Translations under genes and position numbers: made by a program
Notes under the pieces: generated by a model
What the model was told of the DNA's origin: nothing
The model's database searches: none
What the model saw: the letters and a program-made list of their open reading frames with translations, nothing else
Origin: CAZJFC01 sp964545245
Lineage (GTDB): Bacteria; Pseudomonadota; Alphaproteobacteria; Rickettsiales; 21-14-0-20-44-7
Length of the DNA: 13,605 nt
Direction of reading: 5' to 3'
NCBI GenBank assembly: GCA_964545245.1
Contig: CAZJFC010000048.1
Span: 1-13,605, forward strand
Shown: in pieces, positions 1 through 7,611 of the stretch
How the letters are laid out: each line of letters opens with the position of its first letter
How positions within the stretch are numbered: the first letter of the stretch is position 1

Positions 1-32
1 GATTAGGTGACAGGCACTAGGTTTTAGGGGAA

Positions 33-123
33 CGTCATCGCGGGTTTATCCCGCGATCCGGTTAGCGAAGCCTGCTCTGGCGTTGCCTCATGAACCAGAC
101 CCCGTGACAAGCACGGGGTGACG
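33..123 (+). repeat. Dispersed palindromic element A, copy 1
   Basis: A 91-bp element that aligns without gaps to 5651-5741, with about 11 mismatches by hand count. It has two hairpins: CGCGGG/CCCGCG around a 5-base loop at 39-55, and CCCCGTG/CACGGGG around ACAAG near 100-118. The ends form a short inverted repeat (CGTCA...TGACG). The rest of 1-162 holds low-complexity spacers (CACTAGGTTTTAGG-like near 14-30, AACTGA-like near 134-160) and no gene. It resembles the short palindromic repeats scattered through alphaproteobacterial genomes. The two copies differ by compensatory stem changes. Confidence 0.8.
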
Positions 124-162
124 ATAGGGGGCAACTGATAACTGAAACTGAAAACTGATTTT

Positions 163-573
163 ATGATTTACGAACCAACAAAAATAATAACCCTCGCCCG
201 CTCTTGGGTGGGGACGAAGTTTCATCATCAGGGCAGGAAGAAAAATATCGGAGTCGATTGCATCGGGCTGGTTGTCGGCGTGGCGAAGGAACTGGGAATT
301 GACGTGTATGACCGCACATCATACCCGCGCGAGCCTTCCGGGGGTACGCTGGAAACGGCGCTGGCGGAATATCTTGGCGAGTGCGGTTTAGCGCCCGGCT
401 GCGTTGCGCTGTTCCGCATAGAGAAAGAGCCGCAGCATGTGGGGATAATCTCGGAGGTTGAGGGCGGTCTGGGCATCATCCACGCTTACGCGCAGGCGCG
501 CAAAGTGGTGGAGCATAATTTTGATGAATCGTGGAGGGGGAGGCTGGTTAAGTGCTACAGGTTTGGGGATTAG
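163..573 (+). CDS. NlpC/P60-family tail-associated cell-wall peptidase (GTA gp14-like)
   Basis: A 136-residue protein of the NlpC/P60 cysteine peptidase family in its compact phage-tail form. The nucleophile is Cys33 in the VDCIGLV context, followed by His92 in QHVGII and His107 in IIHAYA, which gives a Cys-His-His triad in the right order and spacing. The family cleaves peptide cross-links or stems of peptidoglycan. In GTA and siphophage tails the enzyme sits at the tail tip and opens the cell wall for DNA entry. In Rhodobacter-type GTA clusters this gene comes directly before the large baseplate gene. Here the same neighbour follows, but an opposite-strand gene lies between them. No strong Shine-Dalgarno site precedes the ATG; the start was chosen because it gives the usual family N-terminus. 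The upstream spacer holds repeat A1, so coupling to a preceding tail gene has been lost or lies outside the window. Confidence 0.9.
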   Translation: MIYEPTKIITLARSWVGTKFHHQGRKKNIGVDCIGLVVGVAKELGIDVYDRTSYPREPSGGTLETALAEYLGECGLAPGCVALFRIEKEPQHVGIISEVEGGLGIIHAYAQARKVVEHNFDESWRGRLVKCYRFGD

Positions 574-643
574 GATATGGGGGATAGGGGATGGTGAAGA
601 TGCAACCTAAACACTAACCCCTATATCCCATCCACCATATCCT
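572..643. terminator. Imperfect inverted repeat between convergent genes (possible bidirectional terminator)
   Basis: AGGATATGG at 572-580 pairs with CCATATCCT at 635-643. Inside them GGGATAGGGG can pair with CCCCTATATCCC. The structure fills the gap between the peptidase stop and the stop of the opposite-strand gene, where a shared terminator would be expected. There is no clear U-tract, so the terminator role is inferred from position only. Confidence 0.4.
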
Positions 644-648
644 TTGCG

Positions 649-1785
649 TCACTCACGCTTCATCAATATCTCAAAATATTTCACATTGGTGGGGATGACT
701 TCCTTGTAATAGATCCGGTATATCTGCGGATACATGAACGAGGTGGTTTTGTGCCCCCATTTGATTGCCTGCTGCGGCACGCGGGCGAGCGCCTCGATGT
801 TGATTATCTGCTGCTCATGCGCCGGGTCGTCGCTTTTATAGGCCGGGGCTTTCGGGTGCAGGTTGAAGCGCATGTCGGAAAGCATGATGGCAAGGTGCCG
901 CGCGGAATGTCCATGCGCGATCCTGATGCCCTGCATCGCGGCGCGGCTGTGCAGCGCCCTGGTCGCGAAATGGGATTTGATGACGGTCATGAGCCACGCG
1001 AAAAAACGGTTATGGCGTTTGTAAAATGTGATGTCTTTTTCAAGCTTCGCCGCTTCCTTGAGGCCGAGCTTGTTGAGCGTTGCCCATGTTTTGTTCACAT
1101 GCTCAAGGTCTTCCAGCCTTGCGCGGTGAACCTTCGGGTCGAGCGAGAAGCGGAAATACGGGTTGCCGCGCGGGTCGCGCTTGAGGTCGGAATAATGGCC
1201 AAGCTCCTGCGCGGCGATGACCATGAAACGGCTGAACGCGTAACGCCCTTGCTCGGTTCCTTCCTTGCTGCGGTCGAACGGGTCGCCGTCGGTGGAAACA
1301 AAAACGCGCGATTCGCTGACATTAACGCTCTGCATACCGCTGTTGCGGCCATGCACACCCCATGATTCCATATCTAGGAGGTCGCCGATATTATGGGAAT
1401 AGGAAACAAAAACCTCGGTGCGCTCAAGCAAAAGGATGCGTATCACAACAGGGTGCGCCGCCTGCACCAGCATCCGCGCGAGGCGGATTTCAATCTCCAG
1501 CGGAACCGGCTGGTTGGTGGAAATTTCCTTGCGCAGCAGCTCTACATTGCCTTCGCCTATCATTTCGATGGTGCGCGGAAGCAGGGCAGGGTCGAACAAT
1601 TCGCGGTTGCTGAACATCATCATGCGCCCGTTATGGGAAAAACGGACGAAATTTATCATCTCGAAAGCGTCGATCCGCATCCTGCCGCTTTTGACCAATT
1701 TGAGCGCAAGCTGCTCGGCCTCCGGTTTCATCTTGGATGCTGTCAGCACCGGGTCACGGAACAGGATGTTATATACGTTCGACAT
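649..1785 (-). CDS. Hypothetical protein, tentatively DUF2748-like, inserted in the tail module
   Basis: A 378-residue, soluble-looking protein rich in His, Arg and Met, with no signal peptide or clear membrane segment. I tentatively associate it with DUF2748, an uncharacterised family I recall mainly from Rickettsiales-type Alphaproteobacteria; this is recall, not a search. The segment AAQELGHYSDLKRD (residues 191-204; Glu194, His197) resembles a zinc-peptidase helix but lacks the first His of HExxH, so no catalytic activity should be assumed. A second His-rich patch lies at 289-297 (IAHGHSARH). The gene runs against the tail genes on both sides and breaks an otherwise conserved peptidase-baseplate pair. 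That is typical of a moron or cargo gene with its own transcription. No convincing Shine-Dalgarno site precedes the chosen ATG, so the N-terminus is uncertain. Codon use is GC-rich like its neighbours, so it does not look recently acquired. Confidence 0.7.
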   Translation of the reverse strand: MSNVYNILFRDPVLTASKMKPEAEQLALKLVKSGRMRIDAFEMINFVRFSHNGRMMMFSNRELFDPALLPRTIEMIGEGNVELLRKEISTNQPVPLEIEIRLARMLVQAAHPVVIRILLLERTEVFVSYSHNIGDLLDMESWGVHGRNSGMQSVNVSESRVFVSTDGDPFDRSKEGTEQGRYAFSRFMVIAAQELGHYSDLKRDPRGNPYFRFSLDPKVHRARLEDLEHVNKTWATLNKLGLKEAAKLEKDITFYKRHNRFFAWLMTVIKSHFATRALHSRAAMQGIRIAHGHSARHLAIMLSDMRFNLHPKAPAYKSDDPAHEQQIINIEALARVPQQAIKWGHKTTSFMYPQIYRIYYKEVIPTNVKYFEILMKRE

Positions 1786-1831
1786 GCTGGAGTGGGAGGT
1801 TAATGGAAAAAAGGTGAAGGGTAAAGGGGGG

Positions 1832-1943
1832 AGTCGTTAGGGTGCACCTCACCCCAACCCTCTCCTCATAGGAGAGGGAGTGCGATTCTCCCCCCTATCA
1901 GGGGGGAATAAGGGGGGTGGCCACTTACGACTTCCTAACGACT
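1832..1943. repeat. Perfect 10-bp inverted repeat flanking element B1
   Basis: AGTCGTTAGG at 1832-1841 is exactly reverse-complementary to CCTAACGACT at 1934-1943, and the B1 element lies between them. The arms could be the ends of a larger mobile unit, or a long stem with B1 as its loop. The other B copies do not have these arms. Confidence 0.7.
1845..1919 (+). repeat. Dispersed palindromic element B, copy 1
   Basis: A 75-bp element starting CACCTCACCCC and ending AAGGGGGGTG. It has two hairpins: CCCTCTCC/GGAGAGGG around TCATA, and CCCCCC/GGGGGG around TATCA. It is nearly identical to 8738-8814 and matches 8177-8253 in reverse. It fills most of the gap before the baseplate gene, whose own ribosome site (AGGAAAC) lies downstream of it. 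Confidence 0.85.
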
Positions 1944-1975
1944 AATGACACAAAACAATTAACAGGAAACAAACA

Positions 1976-4900
1976 ATGGCATCAGTTATTCTATCAACCG
2001 CCGCGTCTTCGGCGGCTTCGCAGTTCGGGCCTGTCGGCTCGGTCGTCGGCAGGTTCATCGGCAGCAGCATCGGCAGCGCCATTGATGATAAAATCTTCGG
2101 CCCGCGCCGCCTGCCGGATGTTTACGGCCCGCGGTTGCAGGACCTTTCCGTGCAAAGCTCGGTTTACGGCAAGCCGATCCCCATCGTGTTCGGCAATGCG
2201 CGGCTGGCGGGGAACATCATCTGGTCGCGCCCGATCAAGGAAACCCTCACCACCAAGACCCATTCGCAGGGCGGCAAAGGCGGCGGCGGGGGGAAGGTCA
2301 AACAGAAGGAAACCACCTATAGCTATTCGGTAAGCCTTGCCATCGCCATCTGCGAGGGGAGGATTGATGACATCGTGCGCGTCTGGGCGGATGCGAAGAT
2401 CGTTGACCCGACGCAAGGCACTTACCGGCTTTACAAAGGAACCGAAACGCAAAACCCCGACCCGTTCATCCAGAGTTTTGAGGGAGTGGGCAAAACCCCG
2501 GCCTATCGCGGGATGGCTTATGTGGTGATCGAGGATTTCCCGCTCGCCGATTTTGGCAACCGCATCCCCAATTTCAGTTTCGAGGTCAAGCGCAGGATAA
2601 GCGCAAAAGCCGAGGAGCAGGCGCTTGAGGAGAAGATAAAGGAAGTGGTGATGATTCCCGGCAGCGGCGAGTTTGTTTATGACACCACGGTGCAGACCAA
2701 AATCCAGGGTGAGGAGACCGGGTTCGGCTTCGCGCAGCGCAACGTGCAGATACCCATCAACCGCAACAACCGTGAAAACCGCGCGGATGCTGTGGTTTCC
2801 CTCAACCAGCTTGAGCGCGAGCTGCCTAATGTCGAGTGGGTTTCGGTGGTCGCCGGGTGGTTCGGTAACAGCCTCGACGCGGGGGATTGCGTGCTGAAAC
2901 CGGGCGTGGAATTCCGCACCGGGGCAACCACCACGCCGGAAATATGGAGCGTGGCGGGGTTCAGCCGCAGCAACGCGCATGAGATAACCCATATCGAAAA
3001 CTCGCCGGTCTATGGCGGCACGCCGGACGACCAGAGCCTTGTGCGCTATGTGACCGCGCTCAGGAACCGGGGTTATAAGGTTTTGTTCTACCCGTTCATT
3101 TTCATGGATATGGACGGCAAGCCGTGGCGCGGGCGCATCACCGGCAGCACTTCGGAGGTGAGCAATTTCTTTACCAAAACCAACGGCTATAACACATTCA
3201 TTTTGCATTATGCCAACCTTCTCGACGGGAAAATCGATGCGTTCGCTATCGGCTCCGAAATGGTGGGGCTGACCTCGGTGAAGGACGGCGGAAACAATTT
3301 TCCCGGCGTCACGGGGCTGGTTTCGCTGGCGGCGAGTGTGAAGTCAATCCTCGGCGGCGGCGTGAAAGTGACTTATGGCGCGGATTGGAGCGAATACCAC
3401 CACACCGGGGGCGGGTGGTATAACCTCGACCCGCTCTGGGCTTCGAGCAGCATCGACGTTATCGGTATCGACGCATATTTCCCGCTCACCGACGAGCCGC
3501 AATCCGGTTATGACAAGGAAAAAATCATGGATGGCTGGACGAGCGGCGAGGGGTATGACTGGTATTATTCCGACGAGGGGCGCACCAGCAAGGCGGCGCT
3601 CACCCCGCAGATGGCGTGGAAAAATATTGAATGGTGGTGGAAGAATTATCACGTAAACCCCAACTCGGCGACAACCGCATGGGTTCCCGAATCAAAGAAA
3701 ATCTGGTTCACCGAGTTCGGCTTCCCAAGCGTTGACGGCGCAACCAACCAGCCGAATGTCTTCTATAACCCGGAAAGCTCCGAGTCGAGTTTTCCAAGGT
3801 TCTCGCGCGGGCGGGTGGATTTTCGCATCCAGCGCACCGCCATTGAGGCCACGCTCGAAAAATGGGAAGGCTCCGGTATGGTGGAGCGCAAATTCCTGTG
3901 GACATGGGATACGCGGCCTTATCCGTTCTACCCGGATTTGCGTCATGTCTGGTCGGACGGCAATGTGTGGATGTATGGCCACTGGGTGACGGGCAAGCTT
4001 GGGCTTTCCTCGCTTGCGGCAATCATCGCGCAAATCTGCGCGAGGGCAGGGCTGCCTGCGGGCGAACTGAACCTTGATGATGTTTATGAACTGGTTGAAG
4101 GTTTTGTCATCAACTCGGTTTCCCCGGCGCGGGCGGCGCTGGAGCAACTCCAGAAAGCCTATTTCTTCGATGTGACGGAAAGCGACGGCAAGCTGAAATT
4201 CATCACCCGCGGGAAGGATGCCGAACTGGTAATTGACGCGCAGGAGCTTATCCCGCCGCCGGGTGCGGAGGTGAAGAAGCTCGTCGATATCAAACGCGCA
4301 CACGAGCTGGAACTGCCGCAACAGGTGGATATTAATTACATCAGCCGCATACTGGATTACCAGATCGGCAACCAGCACGCGGGGCGCAATATCACGCAGT
4401 CGCAGGGGCGGGAGATCCAGAACCTTGCGATCGTGCTCAATGACTGGCAGGCCAAGCGCATCGCCGATATTTCGCTTTATAACATCTGGCTGGCGCGGAA
4501 CAGCTACCAGTTTTCGCTGCCGCTGAAATATGCCCATGTCGAACCCGCCGACGTTATCGAAATTGATGAAAACGGCACGGTACACAAGGTGCGCGTGACG
4601 GATTCGCTGCTCGGCGCGAACGGGCAGGTGAATATCAGGGCGGTGGCGGAGGATGCCAGCGTTTATGATGTTTATGTCGAGCCGGATAACAGCGGCGCTG
4701 ACCCCGGTGTGGTGGAGGTTCCTTCCGATACTGCGTTCCACCTGCTCGATATCCCGTCATTCCCGATGGATGATACCGTTGCGGGGTATATCCGCATCGC
4801 GGCGGCGGGGTTTGGCGGAAACTGGCCGGGCGCGGTGGTCTACCGCTCCGATGACGGCGGCATGAGCTACCAGTATTTCAGCGAGGTTTCGGAGCCTGCG

Positions 4901-5641
4901 GTAATGGGGGTGGTCGTCGAGCCGCCCGGTGACGCAAGCGCCAATGTGACCGATACGCTGAATGAAATTACCGTTTCGCTGATTCATGGCGAACTGGAAA
5001 GCGTTGGCGATGAAGCGCTGCTCAACGGCGCGAATGCGGCGGTGGTGGGTGATGAGATAATCCAGTTCAGGGAGGCGGAACTTCTCGCGGAAGGGAAATA
5101 TAAGCTTTCCGGGTTGCTGCGCGGCAGGTTGGGAACCGAGCGTTTCACTGCTTCGCATGAGGAGGGCGAAAAATTCGTGTTGCTGAACAGCGCCGTAATC
5201 CGCGAGCAGATGCCGAATTTGCTTATCGGCGTTTCGCGCAAATACAAGGTGGCGACGGTGGGAAGCACGCTCGCGCTGGTCGGCGAAACCGATTTCACAT
5301 GGCGCGGGGAAGGGCTGAAGCCTTACTCGCCGGTGCATATTACCGGCAGCCGTGACGGTGGCGGGAACCTCGGCATTTCATGGGTGCGGCGCACGCGCAT
5401 CGGTGGTGAATTGCGCGATGGGGTGGACATCCCGCTCTCCGAGGAAAGTGAGAAATATGAGGTGGAAATCATGGATGGTGCGGATGTGGCGCGGGTTATC
5501 ACGTCAAGCACGCCTTCCGTGACCTATAGCGCGGCGCAGCAGGCGGATGATTTCGGCTCGCCGCAAAGCGCGGTGAGTGTGCGGGTTTACCAGCTTTCGG
5601 CAATTGCCGGGCGGGGAGCTGCTGGTGTGGCGGAGGTTTGA
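1976..5641 (+). CDS. Multidomain baseplate/tail-tip protein with glycosidase-like TIM barrel (GTA gp15 'megatron'-like)
   Basis: A 1221-residue protein matching the large GTA/phage tail-tip family by length, order and sequence character. The N-terminus (about 1-40) is a Gly/Ser/Ala-rich hydrophobic stretch ending FIGSSIGSAIDDKIFGP, typical of the family. About 320-675 is the GTA TIM-barrel-like domain, with landmarks YVTALRNRGYKVLFYP, FAIGSEMVGL (Glu428), IDVIGIDAYFPLTDEP and KIWFTEFGFPSVDG (Glu580). Glu428 and Glu580 sit where a retaining glycoside hydrolase would carry its acid/base and nucleophile, so glycan cleavage is possible but unproven. A phage-tail_3-type domain follows at roughly 730-900. 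The C-terminal third resembles the region conserved in Rcc01698-like proteins. The protein is expected at the tail tip, bridging the tail hub to fibres and to the upstream NlpC/P60 enzyme. The start is supported by AGGAAAC upstream. The long opposite-strand open frames inside it are shadows. Confidence 0.93.
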   Translation: MASVILSTAASSAASQFGPVGSVVGRFIGSSIGSAIDDKIFGPRRLPDVYGPRLQDLSVQSSVYGKPIPIVFGNARLAGNIIWSRPIKETLTTKTHSQGGKGGGGGKVKQKETTYSYSVSLAIAICEGRIDDIVRVWADAKIVDPTQGTYRLYKGTETQNPDPFIQSFEGVGKTPAYRGMAYVVIEDFPLADFGNRIPNFSFEVKRRISAKAEEQALEEKIKEVVMIPGSGEFVYDTTVQTKIQGEETGFGFAQRNVQIPINRNNRENRADAVVSLNQLERELPNVEWVSVVAGWFGNSLDAGDCVLKPGVEFRTGATTTPEIWSVAGFSRSNAHEITHIENSPVYGGTPDDQSLVRYVTALRNRGYKVLFYPFIFMDMDGKPWRGRITGSTSEVSNFFTKTNGYNTFILHYANLLDGKIDAFAIGSEMVGLTSVKDGGNNFPGVTGLVSLAASVKSILGGGVKVTYGADWSEYHHTGGGWYNLDPLWASSSIDVIGIDAYFPLTDEPQSGYDKEKIMDGWTSGEGYDWYYSDEGRTSKAALTPQMAWKNIEWWWKNYHVNPNSATTAWVPESKKIWFTEFGFPSVDGATNQPNVFYNPESSESSFPRFSRGRVDFRIQRTAIEATLEKWEGSGMVERKFLWTWDTRPYPFYPDLRHVWSDGNVWMYGHWVTGKLGLSSLAAIIAQICARAGLPAGELNLDDVYELVEGFVINSVSPARAALEQLQKAYFFDVTESDGKLKFITRGKDAELVIDAQELIPPPGAEVKKLVDIKRAHELELPQQVDINYISRILDYQIGNQHAGRNITQSQGREIQNLAIVLNDWQAKRIADISLYNIWLARNSYQFSLPLKYAHVEPADVIEIDENGTVHKVRVTDSLLGANGQVNIRAVAEDASVYDVYVEPDNSGADPGVVEVPSDTAFHLLDIPSFPMDDTVAGYIRIAAAGFGGNWPGAVVYRSDDGGMSYQYFSEVSEPAVMGVVVEPPGDASANVTDTLNEITVSLIHGELESVGDEALLNGANAAVVGDEIIQFREAELLAEGKYKLSGLLRGRLGTERFTASHEEGEKFVLLNSAVIREQMPNLLIGVSRKYKVATVGSTLALVGETDFTWRGEGLKPYSPVHITGSRDGGGNLGISWVRRTRIGGELRDGVDIPLSEESEKYEVEIMDGADVARVITSSTPSVTYSAAQQADDFGSPQSAVSVRVYQLSAIAGRGAAGVAEV

Positions 5642-5650
5642 GGTGCCTCC

Positions 5651-5741
5651 CGTCATCGCGCACTTGTTGCGCGATCCGGTTAGCGAAGCACGCTCTGGCG
5701 TTGCCACTTAAACCAGACCCCGTGACAAGCACGGGGTGACG
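5651..5741 (+). repeat. Dispersed palindromic element A, copy 2
   Basis: The same 91-bp length as copy 1 (33-123). The first stem is CGCGCA/TGCGCG instead of CGCGGG/CCCGCG: the bases changed on both arms and pairing was kept. The second hairpin (CCCCGTG/CACGGGG) is unchanged. It lies between the baseplate gene and the DUF2793 gene, so it would be transcribed as part of the tail message and could act as an mRNA hairpin there. Confidence 0.8.
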
Positions 5742-5772
5742 GTAATTATAAAAAATATCAACAGGAGAAAAC

Positions 5773-6852
5773 ATGACTGAATCTAACAATATTAAGGCAA
5801 AATTTGTGTCGCAGTCGCAGGCGCAGAAAGAAGTGACTATCAATGACGCCATCGCGGCGCTGGATGCTCTCCAGAACCGTGGCGCGGAGGACAAGGATAT
5901 TTCGACCCCGCCCGGTAGTCCGGCTGAGGGGGAGGTTTATATTGTCGGCGGCTCGCCGACCGGGGCGTGGGACGGCAAAGAGAAACAAATCGCTTATTTC
6001 AGCACCGGGTGGAAGTTCATCACGCCTAATGAGGGGCTGACCATCTGGGTGAATGACGAGGACAAGATGTATAGTTTTGACGGTGCGGACTGGGTTGCCT
6101 CGTCTATCAGCACGAATAACATCCCACTGGTGGGGGTGAACGCCACGGCGGATTCCACCAACAAGCTTTCGGTTGCCTCCGACGCGGTGCTGTTCAGCCA
6201 TAACGGCACTGACAGCCGCGTGAAAGCGAACAAGAACGCGGTTGGTGACACTGCCAGCCATTTGTTCCAGACCGGTTTCTCAGGCCGCGCCGAATTCGGG
6301 CTGATTGGTAATGATGATTTTACGCTGAAAACTTCCCCTGACGGTTCAGGCTGGAACAATGCGATGGTCGCCTCAAAAACCGACGGCGTGGTGGATTTTC
6401 CTGCGGGGATAAAATTCGCTGGCGGTTCGCTGGTGCTAGATCGCTATGAAACCGGGACATGGACGCCCGTCCTGCAAGGGAATGGCACGCCGGGAACGAA
6501 CAGTTATACCAATCAGGTGGGCAGATATACCCGCATTGGTAATATGGTTTATGTCAGTTGCAGGCTGGACGTCTCTGGCGCGGTGGATAGCTCGATGAGC
6601 GGGCAGATGATGGTCAGCGGCCTGCCGTTCACAGCAAAAAGCGGCAGCGCGGATACTGCCGGGCTTAACCTTAACCACTATGCCAATATGAACCTTTCAT
6701 CCGGCTCGATCCTTAACCTGAGCGTGCTGACCAACACCTCAACCGTGGTATTACGTGAGGTAAACAATACGGGAGCAACCGTGATTACCTCAACGGGTAA
6801 ATTCGGGAGCAGCCCCTCGATCCGCTTCACCGGATTTTATGAATGTGCTTAG
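5773..6852 (+). CDS. DUF2793 tail fibre/spike protein with C-terminal receptor-binding-like domain
   Basis: A 359-residue protein with two parts. Residues about 5-110 match the DUF2793 type: the opening FVSQSQAQKEVTINDAIAAL, then PPGSPAEGEVYIVGGSPTGAWDG, and a tryptophan-containing W.F..P..G..IWV..E region. DUF2793 proteins are common next to tail-tip genes in GTA and phage clusters of Alphaproteobacteria. The middle (about 115-225) is a Gly/Asp/Ser-rich linker-like region. From about 226 the GTWTPVLQGNGTPG and QVGRYTRIGNMVYVSCRLDV motifs match the beta-sandwich tip domain found at the C-terminus of many phage tail fibres. The likely role is host-surface recognition on the tail or a spike. 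The start is set by a good ribosome site (CAGGAGAAAAC). It follows the baseplate gene with element A2 in the gap. The exact receptor cannot be read from the sequence. Confidence 0.85.
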   Translation: MTESNNIKAKFVSQSQAQKEVTINDAIAALDALQNRGAEDKDISTPPGSPAEGEVYIVGGSPTGAWDGKEKQIAYFSTGWKFITPNEGLTIWVNDEDKMYSFDGADWVASSISTNNIPLVGVNATADSTNKLSVASDAVLFSHNGTDSRVKANKNAVGDTASHLFQTGFSGRAEFGLIGNDDFTLKTSPDGSGWNNAMVASKTDGVVDFPAGIKFAGGSLVLDRYETGTWTPVLQGNGTPGTNSYTNQVGRYTRIGNMVYVSCRLDVSGAVDSSMSGQMMVSGLPFTAKSGSADTAGLNLNHYANMNLSSGSILNLSVLTNTSTVVLREVNNTGATVITSTGKFGSSPSIRFTGFYECA

Positions 6853-6897
6853 GGAGCTGTTGGTCTGTGGTCGGTAGCAAGAGGAACATCGGAATTC

Positions 6898-6932
6898 CAG
6901 AATTTCGGAATATCAGATATTCTGAAGTTCCG
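6898..6932. terminator. Long hairpin downstream of the tail fibre gene
   Basis: Two 17-base arms (6898-6914 and 6916-6932) around a single central A pair at about 14 of 17 positions. The core GAATATC/GATATTC is perfect. Similar GGAATTCC/GAAGTTCC words flank it. It begins about 45 bases past the stop of the fibre gene, so it may end or protect the tail transcript. There is no U-tract, and it could instead be another dispersed palindrome. Confidence 0.45.
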
Positions 6933-6944
6933 AAGTTCCACCAA

Positions 6945-6974
6945 GGCGCAGCAGCGCCGCACGGGGGCGAAAAT
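6945..6974 (+). repeat. Dispersed element D, copy 1
   Basis: A GGCGC-AGCA-GCGCC hairpin followed by GCACGGGGGCGAAAATA. The same word occurs at 13448-13477 with a one-base loop change, and in reverse at 13284-13310. It sits just past the stop of the small opposite-strand gene. Confidence 0.7.
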
Positions 6975-6977
6975 AAA

Positions 6978-7208
6978 TTAATATTCAATATGATCGCGGG
7001 AGTTCATGTATTCGCGGGAGAACAGCGGGTTCAAAGCATAGCTGCGGGTTTGGAGCTTTTGGGCGTTCTGTGCGTGGCGTGTGAAATCGGTGGTATCCCT
7101 AAAGTTCTCGCGCAGCTTTGAGGCTATCGGCGAAAATTCTTTCGGCAGGCCACGGAAATTCGCCGCTTCAAAAATGAGGATGTGATCGGTTAGTTTTTGG
7201 CTTGCCAT
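6978..7208 (-). CDS. Small hypothetical protein (76 aa) between tail and lysis modules
   Basis: I do not recognise this protein. It is kept because its codons look used: third positions are rich in G or C, with CTG, CCG, CGC, ACC and AAC frequent, as in the surrounding real genes. It is also the only sizeable plausible frame in the gap between the fibre and lysis genes. The product is charged and soluble (residues 20-60 contain GLPKEFSPIASKLRENFRDTTDF), with no signal peptide or membrane helix. No clear Shine-Dalgarno site precedes the ATG. It is divergent from the lysis genes, so an AT-rich 95-bp region lies between the two starts. It could be a small regulator or moron, but nothing in the sequence proves that. 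Confidence 0.5.
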   Translation of the reverse strand: MASQKLTDHILIFEAANFRGLPKEFSPIASKLRENFRDTTDFTRHAQNAQKLQTRSYALNPLFSREYMNSRDHIEY

Positions 7209-7222
7209 ATTAGTTACCCAAT

Positions 7223-7251
7223 TTGTTATCGTTTATTTGTATCTAAATAGT
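7223..7251 (+). promoter_or_regulatory. Weak candidate promoter for the lysis block
   Basis: TTGTTA at 7223-7228 and AATAGT at 7246-7251 are separated by 17 bases, each matching 4 of 6 sigma-70 consensus positions. They lie in the most AT-rich part of the gap before the XhlA-like gene. Placement is sensible but the match is poor. Confidence 0.25.
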
Positions 7252-7304
7252 CTAATGGCCATTGATTAAGGAATCGTAAAGGCCGCATAAATTTCCGGAG
7301 GGAT

Positions 7305-7514
7305 ATGCAAAATAATATTGAACGCGTCATCGGACGGCTCGAACAGGGGATTTTTTACGTCAAGGAGCAGCAGGACAAAATGTCCATCAAGCTCGACCTC
7401 CTCATCGAGGAACACTACCAGCGCAAAGGCGCGGTGCGGCTTGTATGCTTCGCCTCCACGCTGCTCGGCGCAGCAGGCGGGCTGGCAGCAGGGTTCATCA
7501 GGAGTGTTTTTTAA
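7305..7514 (+). CDS. XhlA-like small membrane protein of the lysis block
   Basis: A 69-residue protein. An amphipathic N-terminal half (about 4-38, with ERVIGRLEQGIFYVKEQQDK and IKLDLLIEEH) looks able to form a coiled coil. One C-terminal membrane helix follows at about 44-65 (LVCFASTLLGAAGGLAAGFI) with a short basic end. This layout is that of XhlA/hemolysin-type proteins that accompany holins in phage lysis cassettes. A strong ribosome site (CCGGAGGGAT) fixes the start. It is the first gene of the block that continues with a holin-like protein, spanins and amidase. The assignment rests on topology and context more than on specific residues; it could equally be a small holin accessory or antiholin. 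Confidence 0.6.
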   Translation: MQNNIERVIGRLEQGIFYVKEQQDKMSIKLDLLIEEHYQRKGAVRLVCFASTLLGAAGGLAAGFIRSVF

Positions 7515-7522
7515 AAAGCTTA

Positions 7523-7576
7523 TGTCATGCCCGTCTTGAACGGACATCCGGATCCCCGCTCAAGGCGAGGATGACA
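7523..7576 (+). repeat. Palindromic element C, copy 1
   Basis: The element begins TGTCATGCCCG and ends GAGGATGACA, giving TGTCAT/ATGACA ends around inner GC-rich partial palindromes. It is of the same general type as 13513-13571 and fills most of the gap between the XhlA-like and holin-like genes. Confidence 0.6.
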
Positions 7577-7611
7577 ATTACCAAAACAACCAACTAAAAA
7601 AAGGAGAAAAT

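Noticed and set aside
751..1365. 204-codon + strand frame inside the DUF2748-like gene
   Set aside because: Several frames overlap here; the minus-strand frame is longest and gives a protein-like sequence across its whole length.
1994..3208. 404-codon minus-strand open frame opposite the baseplate gene
   Set aside because: It mirrors a GC-rich real gene and has a His/Arg/Ala-rich composition typical of antisense shadows. The + strand frame has clear family motifs.
3692..4741. 349-codon minus-strand open frame
   Set aside because: Also antisense to the baseplate gene, with no recognisable motif or ribosome site.
6843..7121. 92-codon + strand frame after the fibre gene
   Set aside because: It starts inside the fibre gene's end, crosses a hairpin and element D1, and is antisense to a better small gene.
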